Assembly (NCBI RefSeq): GCF_022539665.2
Contig: NC_081336.1
Location: 10,268,778-10,332,777 of the forward strand
Source: Daphnia carinata
Taxonomy: Eukaryota > Arthropoda > Branchiopoda > Diplostraca > Daphniidae
Reading direction: 5' to 3'
DNA length: 64,000 nt
Part shown: positions 48,412-58,330 of the stretch, in pieces
Layout: each line of letters begins with the position of its first letter
Position numbering within the stretch: the stretch's first letter is position 1
Notes under the pieces: model-generated
Seen by the model: only the letters and a program-made list of their open reading frames with translations
What the model was told of the DNA's origin: nothing
Databases searched by the model: none
Made by a program: the position numbers and the translations under genes

Positions 48412-48726
48412 CACGTTGGCTGCCACGCCCGTTTGCTCCCCTTTTTTTTTAGCTATATAGGGACGGGCCGCGCTGTTCTGCCTCATGGCCTATCTTTCAT
48501 GAGGTGGAGTAGTTGCCACTGCCCAAGATTCGCCGAAAGGCAATTAGGCAACGCACCAGAGGGACTCCCTTTGTCCGATGTGTGGTGGAGACCTGGGGTG
48601 TGCGTTCCCACAACGGTCTCCATCATCATGTCAGCCCGGACTTGTCAGCGGGCAAGTCCCCCTTGGTCGCTATCCTTCCGATAGCGACGTAATTAATGTA
48701 AATTTAGTGGCGTGGCAGCCAACTTG
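48412..48726. mobile_element. piggyBac-like MITE, unit 2
   Basis: Duplicate of 44585-44900, again preceded by TTAA and followed by TTAG. It differs by single bases, including the length of the T-run. Confidence 0.7.
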
Positions 48727-48875
48727 TTAGTTAGTTATTTATGTATGTCTTGTATTGTGTTGTGTTGTAAGATGTGAATGTAAGTGGAGGATTTATGGGA
48801 GGATGGAGGGACAATAAAAAATGTGTTAGATTTTTAAATAAAGTTTGTTTTTATTTATGAGAGTATGTTCATGAA

Positions 48876-48948
48876 CTGGATTGGGGATCGAACCCTAGAC
48901 CTCCAGCGTATCAGTTTAATACTTTACCATTGAGCCATCTACAACGTA
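48876..48948 (-). ncRNA. tRNA-like pol III head, unit 2, minus strand
   Basis: Duplicate of 45050-45122 with intact A-box and B-box-like sequences. Confidence 0.5.
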
Positions 48949-49032
48949 TACAAATATGTAATTTCTTCCTTAATACCTTTGTTTGTAGTGGATAAGTCGA
49001 TACGCTTTCAAATGGGAATTATTGTCTATATG

Positions 49033-49101
49033 GTTAACAGTGGCTCAATGGTACAGCGTTCGACTGAGATATGAAATGTCTGAGGTTCGAATACCAGAAT
49101 G
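49033..49101 (+). ncRNA. tRNA-like pol III head, unit 2, plus strand
   Basis: Duplicate of 45207-45275; one base differs between the boxes (TTCGACTG for TTCAACTG). Confidence 0.5.
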
Positions 49102-49246
49102 ATGCATATCAGCAAAAGATAAATGAAGAAATACCTCATGTGGATTACATGTAGACGTATAAAATAAGGTACAAGAAAGACAAAATAAGTAAAAAGATTT
49201 TTGAATTTAAAAAAAACAATTTTTATTGATGTAAAATTTTTTTGTG

Positions 49247-49305
49247 TCAACTAAGGTAGGAGAAAACTCTACCACATGAGTAGAGTCTCCCCCTACCTTA
49301 GTTGA
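49247..49305. repeat. hairpin, unit 2
   Basis: Outer stem TCAACTAAGGTAGG with CCTACCTTAGTTGA (14 bp, perfect) and an inner stem CTCTAC/GTAGAG. Confidence 0.75.
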
Positions 49306-49719
49306 CTCACCGAGGAGATTACCCGGTGCGTGGCTAAGAGAAGCCGGAAAAGGATGAAGAGTGATGATAAGGACAAGTTTTCACGTGAGCGATTAACCGT
49401 TATTCGGATATGTGGGTAGCCCCAAGACCCTCAAAAAGATATCATCGAGCCAGGGGGACCCCCACGTCCCCTTTCCGGACAGCGCACTCACAACCTTTAA
49501 CTGCTGATCACAGTAGGGGCATGACCCCCCTACGGGCTTATTAGAAATTTAGGGGAAACGGGGCCACAGAAAGAAGGGAGCCCAGATATGCACTTGAATT
49601 TAAGAGAATAAAACTCTTTACTGTTCGGGATGAATCAGCAATTAGCCGTGTCGTCTGAGTAGCGTTCTTTGAAAATTTAGCATCTCTTTTCGTCTTCTAT
49701 TCTTAAACAGGGAAATATA

Positions 49720-49836
49720 ATGGCTGGACATCTTTTACGGTTAGCTGCAAAATGTCATCAAGGAGACTGGAATGAAAGAGAAATTAAGATCAAGGTAAAA
49801 TGTGACCACAGAATAGATGTGAACCAATCTTTGTAA
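49720..49836 (+). pseudogene. zinc-ribbon-like ORF, unit 2, Cys pair lost
   Basis: Same frame as 45892-46005, but the codons for CPK are replaced by LAAK-type codons (net +3 bp). This removes the first Cys of the CPKC pair while keeping the frame. Confidence 0.35.
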
Positions 49837-49880
49837 AATTTCAAGTCAGTGTCTCGAAATCTAGCTTTAGGCATAGGCGG

Positions 49881-51555
49881 ATGAATAACTTCACGTTCGT
49901 CACAGGATCAACAGGATCTTCCATCAGAGAAGAACAACCTGAACAGTTTACACCAGAAAACAGGAACGACTTGTTACAGGAATGTAACATGACGCATCCT
50001 TTACCCCAGAATACTTCATCTAGTACTGTTTGCCAAGCAGAGAAACCAGATGGAACTACGCCTAGGCCTAAAGCTGGATTTCGAGACACTGACTTGAAAT
50101 TTTACAAAGATGAACCGAAGCGGACAAATAGAAATCTGACTGCGTCGAAATTGTCATTAAACGAGGCAGCAGAGACGCGTAACAAACTAGAAAGGCAGAT
50201 AGAAGTGAATCAGAAGCAACTTCGGTTAGCTAAGAAGAACGACATGAAGAAAATGAAAGCACTAAAAAAGTTGTTACGTCAAACGAAAAAAGAATTGATC
50301 AGCACAAAAAAAGAATTGATCAGCACGAAAAAAATTCTGCGAATGCAGACGGCACAATACGGTAGGGAGCAAGAGCAAGAAAACAGCGCACCGGTAAATG
50401 AAACTGATTCTGCTCAAAATATTTTAGTAGACGATTCTGGCATAGCGGATGAATCTACTACCAGTGTAATTGAGCTAGTCCCGAGATCTGTTTGCCAAGC
50501 AGAGAACAGCGCACCGGTAAATGAAACTGATTCTGCTCAAAATATTTTAGTAGACGATTCTGGCATAGTGGATGAATCTACTACCAGCGTAATGGAGCAA
50601 GTCCCGAGATCAAAAGCATCCCCGTTTCTTGGGCGCCGGAAGGAGCTGTTAAGAATGCTCGAGCCCCCTCCCACAGACACCGATACAGTAAGCGGCGCAG
50701 CGATCAACACGACACCTGCAAAGGACGTCAAACAGTCGAAGCCATCGTTCTTCGAGCGAATGAAAAAGAAATTAGTCAAACCGGGATTTTTGACAGAAGA
50801 CAAACCCATCAAGACCAAGTCCGTGCAGGTAACAATGAACGGGCATCAAGTGGATATGGTGATTGACAAAGGCTGTGAACATTCCATCATCAGTTTAGAC
50901 CAATGGCAAAAATTAGACGAGAGACTTAACGCCTTTTACGAAGATCACTTTGGTCATGGCGAAGCGTACAGGGAAGTTCAAAGAGCACGTAAAATGGGAT
51001 GACCTCGTTGGATTTTTCTACCCCTTTGTTGAATTAGACGGCGAATCATTTGAAACCCCAATTTACGTGTGTGCAGGATATAAGGCTATGCCCAACTTCC
51101 TGGGTCGTAGACACTTCCACAAGCTCCGTTTACATGAAGAAAATGCGCATTTGATTAAAATAACACGCACAACGGGAAATGAAACGCCTCCCCAAGCGCC
51201 GTCAACAAAATCAGATGCCGGACCTAAAACAGTGCTAGACTTGACCGGTTCTATGATCAATTACTTGGGGTTACGCATCGAGATGGCAAAGCACAAGAAT
51301 AATGAAAATCGCGAAGAGTATGAGCAGCACATGTCAGAGACCATAATGGACATAATGGTAGCGTTCGAGATAAAAAGGGCCGAGTCCGAGAACGAATTTG
51401 AACCGCTAGTCATTGAGCTCGAAGAATCCAACTGTATCGACAACCTCAGGAAGACTTTTTCTAAGCTTAAAAATATTTATGAAAATGACAGAAGGAGGTC
51501 CTGCGAAGTTATACGTGATGCAGAAGACGAGCTTAAAAATAAGAAAAACAAACTT
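49881..51555 (+). pseudogene. retropepsin-family gene, long form, frameshifted and interrupted
   Basis: Long form of the family: N-terminus, Lys-rich coiled coil, two 40-residue repeats, PSFFERMKKKLVKPGF, and a retropepsin-like domain with VDMVIDKGCEHSIIS, so D-K-G is kept. After WQKLDE a 2 bp deletion relative to the 8194 gene shifts the frame near 50922. The rest (AKRTGKFKEHVKW, NFLGRRHFHKL, helical C-terminal region) continues in the second frame to NKKNKL at 51555, where a 2.75 kb TIR element begins. The remaining C-terminus resumes at 54305. Both lesions would abolish the normal product. Confidence 0.8.
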
Positions 51556-54302
51556 CCCTAGCAGAAACTTTGTGTCCGGATGGGGTCTGCGTCCGCGATA
51601 CTCTAATTTGAACTCATTTTTCCGGACAAGTTTGCGTACTGAATACGGAATCAACTTGCTTAAGTACTTTCGGTTCGTTGTCTGGTACTAGCTTAGTACA
51701 AATCCGGTTTTATGGACGCAGAAAAGAAGCGAAGCGCTTAAGTCCCTAGTACCAATGTTGGGCTCATTTTTTACTGGTCTCTTGTACGCTAGCACGAAAG
51801 CCGAGCGCTACAGCCCGTGGTACGAGTATTATACTCGTCTAATACTGGCCTATGTCCTCCAAATTTTCTGAAAAAATTGGGATTGATGTGGATACAAAAA
51901 ACCAGTATGAGACTCGTTTTTTCACTGGCCTACGTTCTTACAATTTTCTACAAAAATATTTGATTGATGTACAGACAAAATACTAGGATTGGACTCGTCC
52001 TTTACTGACTTTTGGAACTCATCTTGACTGGTAAAAATACCAGTATTCTATTAAAAATTTATGTGTTTCCAACCCCACGACGTTTCCTCTGATATCAGAG
52101 GAAACGTCGTGAAAAAGAAATATAAAGGTAGGTCGTGAAAAGATATATATCTTTTAATTCAATTATCATTTGTACTATTTATTTTTTAAAGCTAAAAGCT
52201 AACCGGGAATGCTAGTTTGTTGACATTTACTTGTTTGTTGTACCAGCAACAAGTTATTGTAAGTGTTTTAATTAGTTGATGCAAACTGATTGTTGAGACG
52301 GTGTTCATGAAGATGAAAATCCCCTTTTGACTAATCTTCTTCAATTAATAAATAAATTTTAAATGCGGAATAAGATTGCTACAATTTTTATAACGTTTTC
52401 CGTTTGCGCATTCAGGCACGATCCAATATTGTTTAGCATCAACCTGGCCTTCCAGACAACAAAATTGTTGTCGTCTGCTTTGGAGGAAATCGATTACGTC
52501 TAACAGGCATGCAAGGGAAAATCAATACTTAACTTTCATTCCTTTTTTTTCCTTTGTACGCGTACATGCATAATTCTAGCTTAGCAATCAAATAACCTTA
52601 CTAAAAGAATTGAAAATAATTGAAAAGAAATTGTGAATACAACAGAAAATAGTTTCCCCACACATTATTTTATATTTATATAAAAAACCCGAAATGGGAA
52701 AACTGGCAACGCCCATGCTGTCCGTATGAAATTTGTACGTATTTCACAGAAATGCTTGAAGTTCTTCGACAGAGACTCACGTTATTGTACCGTTTTGAAA
52801 CGCTAAATTACACGCAGGTTTGATTTCTTGTTTAATATTCTACGTCTGGTGCAAAGTCTTTTGCATTCGTAGTGCACATTTAATATTACTAATGCAAAGC
52901 TTTGACCAATTTCAAAGATTAGATTACTGCCACCATGGATTGTGTAGTTGAAGATAACGTGTTACATACCAACCACGACATAATTCAGCAGTCACACGTT
53001 GCAACGAACATTCAGGTACACTTTTTCTTCAATGTTGTATATTATTATTAAACATTTTATGTGGTTCTAAATGTTTATCCCTAGGATGGAAGACCATTTC
53101 CAGAATGGTGTGGAAGATATGTTACGATACAGGAAACTAATGAAAAAAGCAAACCTTCCAAATACAAAGAGCCTTCATGGTTTATCGTACAAACCTTAGA
53201 GAGGGGCTGTGACAACAATCTCTTATGTTTATACAGCTTTGTGACCCGTTACTGGTTATCAACGGACCACAAGTTTCTGCTGTACCCACCATGTACTACA
53301 TCAGAAGGCAATTTGAATCCTGCGTGTTGGGGGGAAAAAACATTTGAAAGATTCCACCATCCATTCAATACTTGGCTGGAATACGATGTTCATAATATTA
53401 TGAATCCAGAGAACAAGCCTGGTAAGTTTCAATTACTTTATGTGCAATTGTATTGTAATCTCTAGAATTAATTTTTATTTTGTTATTGCAGTGAATTTTA
53501 CGAGAGCTTACCTACTTTTACGAGAGGAAAACGTGAAGACAGCAGTCCGCCTACAGTTGTTACGGCAATCAGAACAAGTTCCGTCATCAACATTATTCAA
53601 AGTAATTACATTAAGGTATTTTCGAACTTAAAAATTCAAAACTTTTTTAAAATTCAGGTAGCAACAGTGGCGAACCAAGGGCCCAACTTTTGAAGCGCCA
53701 GTACCTAATACTATTTACGAGGCAGAACTGCAGTCCAAAATTGATGCTTTGGAGAAGAACATAAAGAAATTCAAAAAACCCACTGAATAACTTACAAATT
53801 TTTGGTTTAAATGTCCTAAAAGATGTTTTTTCTGTGTTCTCGCCATGCCGTGTTGGCCACATTGCGCCTTTCTAGTCTTTGTGCCCTGTTGTTATGTTGC
53901 CAGAACGAACTGGATTATCAGTCATGTCATGATAAATATAAAGCAATTTGTGTTATTTTGCAGATCTTTATTTTGTGAAACTATAAAAATTTAACGTAGG
54001 GAGTAAAAGTGCATTTTAAAAACCGTCCCATAACGGATATCGGGTACGAGTATTGGGACGAGTATAGAAGATGAGCCCCGGCTGAGTCTAACGGCCGGGT
54101 ATGTGAACGGCTTTTGGCTTTTACTTAAGAGGCTCACCGTCTTAAATCTTCTTTTTTTAACCGTCCTCGATACCAGTCTAGGAGGCAGTTATGGCTGCAA
54201 ACAAGGGGTCCAAATACCCGCCCGCTGGACCAGTCTAGGACTCTAGACGAGTCCTAAATACCAGTCTTGGATGGGATTTTGCCCTCTGAATTTCTGCTAG
54301 GG
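51556..54302. mobile_element. 2.75 kb TIR element, ends CCCTAGCAGAAA, carrying one gene
   Basis: Starts CCCTAGCAGAAA and ends TTTCTGCTAGGG, flanked by TT on both sides (51554-51555 and 54303-54304). Comparison with the 8194 gene shows that this interval plus one TT is exactly what interrupts the host ORF, so the boundaries are firm. Subterminal regions have repeated motifs (GACTCGT, ACTGG, ACCAGTCT) and GGxACGAGTAT-type sequences. The only gene inside (52935-53790) is not a recognisable transposase. The superfamily is uncertain: the CCCT end recalls piggyBac, but TTAA is absent. Confidence 0.85.
52935..53790 (+). CDS. four-exon gene of unknown function inside the TIR element (218 aa)
   Basis: Exons 52935-53015, 53085-53421, 53492-53601 and 53662-53790, with GT-AG introns of 60-70 bp, join in phase to 218 codons. 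The start sits in CACCATGG, a good eukaryotic context. Exon 2 encodes a compact domain rich in Trp, Tyr and Cys (FPEWCGRYVTIQE, PSWFIVQTLERGCDNN, FVTRYWLSTDHKF, YPPCTTSEGN). Exon 4 ends in a Lys/Glu coiled coil (ELQSKIDALEKNIKKF). No transposase catalytic triad, zinc finger or membrane segment is visible. An alternative acceptor 5 bp upstream in exon 4 gives an early stop, so I prefer 53662. It could be captured host cargo or an accessory transposon protein; I do not recognise the family. Confidence 0.6.
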
Positions 54303-54304
54303 TT

Positions 54305-54559
54305 GCTTCTGCGTCATCGGAAGTAGAGCGCGCGGAACTAACCGAACTTGTCCAGCGAAGAGAAAAAGCCCTGCAAGTGATTGTCGAAAACGAAAATATC
54401 GATTTTGAGAAGAAGATGGCAGAAGTGGCTTTCGCCAAAGAAATGTTTCCGGAGCCAAAGGCAGAAAAAAAGGGGAAGAAATTCTTCAAAAGACTCAAAA
54501 CGATGTTTGGACATCGTTCTTCTAACAACGAAATGAAAGCAGAGGAGAAGAAGGTCTAA
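54305..54559 (+). pseudogene. C-terminal end of the interrupted retropepsin-family gene
   Basis: Continues the copy that starts at 49881 after the TIR element. It matches residues about 353 onward of the 8194 product (SSEVERAELTELVQRREKAL, then KKFFKRLKTMFGHRSSN) and ends at a stop shortly after. The frame joins that of the 51555 side when the element and one TT are left out. Confidence 0.8.
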
Positions 54560-55710
54560 CAATGAATATGTTTTGAAGCTTAGATAATTCTGTGTGCTTT
54601 GGTTTTGTTTAAATTCGTAACGTTTAAAGGAAGGGGCAAAATTGATCTGATTCGATGTGGTGGCTGCAAATTGATGGCATTATGCTCTACTGGACGGAAG
54701 TGAATGGCGACATACGACAATGAACATCTTTGACGCTTAGGAAACCTGTTTGCTGTCAAAGGAAGCAGTTCCCTAATCTCATTATGGTCATTGTCATTGG
54801 TATCGATTTTTCATTTCTTTTTGATTGTAACTTTGGCGACTGATGTGCATTGGCTACGGAACATCGGCATTTTGATACACTGAACGTTAATAGGTGAAGA
54901 GAGACGACAATGGCATAATTGGTTATGAAATTACTATGCTGTTAAAGCGGAAAATTTTTTTAATCGTTATGGCCATTGTCACCTCTCTCCCACCCCCAAT
55001 TTCATTCGGTTATCATGATGCCACCAAGTTTCAGCCAATGTATTTGGTTTCAGAAGGTTCTATCAGACTGAAGGAAGAATTGATGACAATGATCATTTTT
55101 GATACTTTGAATACCTGTCTGCTGTGTAAGTACTTTAGTACTGTGTAAGTGGACAGGTTTTCTTATTCAGAAATGATCCATTTTTCATTCCTTCACTTAC
55201 GTTTCATTCTTGATTCTTAGATGCCGTCTATTTGTAGTTATTGAAAATAGGGGACCATCGTTGCAGACACTGTAAACTAGTCTTTTAAATTTCAATAGCT
55301 GCCATTTTGAATGTGATGTGAAGTTTGCACCTTCGTTTAGATGGGACGTGATTTGAAGAAAGTCCACAGGTTTTCTAAGCATACTTACATTTTCCTAGTT
55401 ATACCTCTCCATCTTCTCTTTTCTTTCGATTTCTTTCAGAAATTCAATGTTGGTTACTACAGATTGCCTGTACTTTCGGAAATAATTTGGATTTAAAAAA
55501 TAAAGCTGTTAAAAAAAATGCTTCAACGAATTCTAGTGTTTTAATACTTAGTGAAGAGCTTCGATGGTCCTACCACGTAGGGCTACCAGTTAAAAAAATG
55601 TGGCTTATGAAACACGATTTCAATTAGTTTTTGGGAATAGCCTAAACAAAGAAAAACAATTGAATTACTTTTACAACTTCTCATTGCATTGACCTGGTGA
55701 TCGTACGAGA
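54560..55710. repeat. 3' flank of interrupted retropepsin-family gene (homologous to 9502-10070)
   Basis: Matches the 3' flank of the 8194 gene in three blocks (54560-54646, 54894-55008, about 55340-55710) with extra sequence of about 250 and 330 bp between them. Block 2 contains an imperfect hairpin whose arms (54899-54919 and 54967-54988) are related to GAGAGACGACAATGGCATAA and its inverse. Confidence 0.7.
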
Positions 55711-55864
55711 CGTCACTTGCTCTAAGTTAAATAATTTAAAGTTTAACAGAAACCAAGAAAAATTCAACGATCGATCGCTAGAGCAAACATTTTCACCTCA
55801 TCGTGGTGAAAATGTGAAAGAACTTTGGGGTTAAATGAACAAGTCTGACCTATGATTTTTTTCG

Positions 55865-56509
55865 GTGGACTGCGAGCGTACTTTGTTGAGAAATGGGCAT
55901 GGCAGAAAGTGGTCAACTCCCCTGCGTGAAAATCTTTGCAACATCCTTTTCGATCACTCGTGCCAAGAAATGGAGCGACAGCTGCACTGTCAACGCTCAA
56001 CGAACACTCGAAACTCAACGAACGTCAACGAAAGCTGCAGTTTATCGCCCTATCCTCGCCGCCAGCTGGAACAATTCTACCGGAATAGGGAATCTGAGAT
56101 TGAGAGTCTCAGTTCCTCTGTCAAAGCAGCTGAAGTTCTTTTGATTGACCAACTGGTCCCTGCGTCCGTCTTGGAGTTGTTGGCAGAAGAAAAAGGCACA
56201 ACAAACCAACGGGACATTCAAACTTATCCACCTCCATCACTGTATGCTTTGCTATCGGCGTATTTAAGGCCGGACGTGGACGACGTTACGAAACATCGTC
56301 TAGTTCAATACGTCTTTATGGATTTGACGTGGATCTATGACCTGGATTCTAGTAGCGATGAGGCTGAAGGAGTTGACAATAAATCTGTTGGGAGAGAGGA
56401 GGAAGAGAAATTGGAAGGAGATTACGATGAAGTTGAGGAGGAAGAGGAACTGGAAGAAGAGGAAGACCACGGAGTAGCTCAAGAAGTAATTGGAGAAGTC
56501 CAGGTCTAA
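55865..56509 (+). CDS. acidic-tailed ORF of unknown function (214 aa), possibly frameshifted
   Basis: A 214-codon frame: a Cys-containing basic N-terminal half (DHSCQEMERQLHCQR), a middle predicted to be helical (LLIDQLVPASVLELLAEEKG, YPPPSLYALLSAYLRPDVDD, KHRLVQYVFMDLTWIYDLDS) and a Glu-rich tail. After the stop, another frame continues acidic sequence (VGSEDEEGCEKVDEREAQER) to about 56694, which suggests one frameshift or an unrecognised intron. The YPPPSLYALL...KHRLVQYVFMDL stretch is reminiscent of the ELYS nucleoporin-type helical domain, but I would not name it. No introns are evident. Confidence 0.45.
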   Translation: MDCERTLLRNGHGRKWSTPLRENLCNILFDHSCQEMERQLHCQRSTNTRNSTNVNESCSLSPYPRRQLEQFYRNRESEIESLSSSVKAAEVLLIDQLVPASVLELLAEEKGTTNQRDIQTYPPPSLYALLSAYLRPDVDDVTKHRLVQYVFMDLTWIYDLDSSSDEAEGVDNKSVGREEEEKLEGDYDEVEEEEELEEEEDHGVAQEVIGEVQV

Positions 56510-56650
56510 TTGGTTCACCGCGTGGTCCTGTAGCTGAGGAAGGTGCTGATGTAGGGTCGGAAGACGAAGAGGGTTGCGAAAAAGTGGATGAACGCGAGGC
56601 ACAAGAACGGGAGGAAGTTTTCGAATACTACTTTAAAGTGGTTCTTGTGC

Positions 56651-56881
56651 CAGAGGTTAGATGGCAGTCGCATCGTAGTATTTCGAATCGCTAGATGGAA
56701 CTGTCCCAAGTGTTTCTTCTACCGGACACTAGATGGCACTGTAAAAGTTCGTTCTTCCGGACACTAGATAGTCCAAAAAAGTTTTTTCTTCCGGACACTA
56801 GATGGCACTGTTAAAAACGTTTCTTAAGCCAGACGTTAGATGCCAGTCGAAAAACTTTGTTATTTCTAACCGCTAGATGAC
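56651..56881. promoter_or_regulatory. cluster of CTCF-like core motifs in degenerate tandem repeats
   Basis: Six or so copies of a repeat around CTAGATGGCA: CGGACACTAGATGGCACTG near 56723 and 56792, ACACTAGATAG near 56761, and weaker forms GGTTAGATGGCAGTC (56655), CGCTAGATGGAACTG (56689), CGTTAGATGCCAG (56834) and CGCTAGATGAC (56871). The strongest copies match the CACTAGATGGCA core recognised by CTCF in animals. Spacing is roughly 35-50 bp. Function is inferred from motif similarity only. Confidence 0.4.
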
Positions 56882-56989
56882 ATCTGATGTCTACACGCGC
56901 AAAGATTTGTTTCATTCTGATCTAGTTTTCTGCCCTTTGTCACAAGGTAAGTGTTTTCTTGTATTCCTAGTGTGATTACTTTGATATGG

Positions 56990-58330
56990 TTTTGTTTAAC
57001 AGTGCCGAGAAGGATATTTTGCCAGAGAGTGTCCACAAGCTGGTGGGGGCGGTGGCAGTGGCCCGTTGACGTCACAAAGTAAGATGAAAATATCGAAAAA
57101 GATGTGCGAATTTAACTTCTTGGTTCTTTTGATAGTATGGGGAAGGGGACGTTTCTCGAAGGACAAAACCGTGGCGGTTGGGGAAGTGATACCTGCCATG
57201 AGGTAAAAAAGAAAACAAAAACGTTTTAGGTGTCCATTTTTAACGAAGAAGAGGGCCATGTAGCAAGGGATTTCCCACAAGGAGGAGGCATTGGTGGCAG
57301 CAAGTGTTACAACATAAGCACCAACTGTATCTTCACAAAAATATTTTATGTTGCAGTGTTCATTGTTTTACCACAGCGTAATGAAGCTGGCCACACCTCG
57401 GAAAGCTGCCCGAATCTATTCAGTGAATTGACGGAAGATGGAAAGCCGAGTGAACAATATATTCCGGAAGCTGTGACATGTGAAAGTAGTCCTCCAGGTA
57501 AGCCATTTTTCAAACTGTATTTTGTGACTTGAAAATATCTATTCGGTTTGCTTTAGATTACAGGAAAAGATGTACCTCAACACATAACATCATTCTAAGA
57601 AGCAGGCCTGCACCTACTACTACTTCAAAACTTAAGAATTCTGGCTACATAAAACCAACACCTGTTCAGAAAGCTTCCGTTGCAGGTATTCTTGCCAAAA
57701 GAAATTTAATTGGTTGTGCTGTCACGGGCTCCGGCAAAACAGTAGTCCAATTAATTAACGCTTAGTAATTTTGAAACCTGGATGTCCTGGTACTGACTTC
57801 ATTCGAAGGGTTCGGTGTGAACTGGGTAAGTTGAAGTAAAAGTAATTTTGAGTGGGCACGCTGGTAATTACGACTACTAAAAGGTCCAATTGCATCTAAG
57901 GTATTCCACAAACCCTTTGTGATATTCGTTGATTAAGTCATCTAAAATTTAACACTTTTTCATGCAGGTGGCGTACTTGGTACCGGTTTTGAACATATTG
58001 CTTGAACAAGGTGTTGCTGGTGCGTCTCATTCCATGGAGCAAAAGCCAGAAGTTGTAATTGTCGCACCCACTCGTGAATTGGCCATTCAAATTCACCGGG
58101 GGGCGTGTTAATTCTCCTACAATTCGGTTTTAAAATCTGTGATTGTATATGGAGGAATTGTCACGAGCTATCAGCGGTCAAATCTTCAAGCTGGGTGTAA
58201 TATTGTTGTCGCGACAGCGGTGCGATTCAACGATTTCCTCGACCGTGGAGTATTTGTCTTGCCGGGGGTCAGGTTTTAAATTTTGGACGAAACTGATCTA
58301 AATCATTTGGGGATTAAGCAATCCTGGTTT
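56990..58330 (+). pseudogene. Vasa-like DEAD-box helicase, decayed
   Basis: Zinc-knuckle remnants with altered Cys/His residues (CREGYFARECPQAGGGGG near 57001; EEEGHVARDFPQGGG near 57250; EAGHTSESCPN near 57382), then EQYIPEAVTCE, the Q-motif core GYIKPTPVQKASV, motif I AVTGSGKT (about 57720-57740), motif Ia PTRELAIQIHRGA (about 58065), motif Ib as ATAVRFNDFLDRG, and motif II as ILDETD (about 58276-58295, DETD instead of DEAD). Exons are separated by intron-like sequence, but stops and frameshifts occur (for example before EAGL and after the motif I exon). The C-terminal RecA domain is absent. Vasa is a germline helicase; this copy is not functional. It retains motifs beyond those in the fragment at 14274-15178, so the two were derived separately or truncated differently. 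Confidence 0.75.

Larger units (their letters stand above)
46995..50820. repeat. 3.82 kb tandem duplication, unit 2
   Basis: Near-identical repeat of 43171-46994. It starts at the LINE-derived CAGCATTCTTC and ends about 50820 where the retropepsin-family gene continues uninterrupted, so unit 2 retains the original right junction and unit 1 the original left junction. Confidence 0.95.

Noticed and set aside
51556-54302. Assignment of the TIR element to piggyBac from its CCCT end
   Set aside because: The flanks give a TT duplication, not TTAA, and no piggyBac transposase is present.
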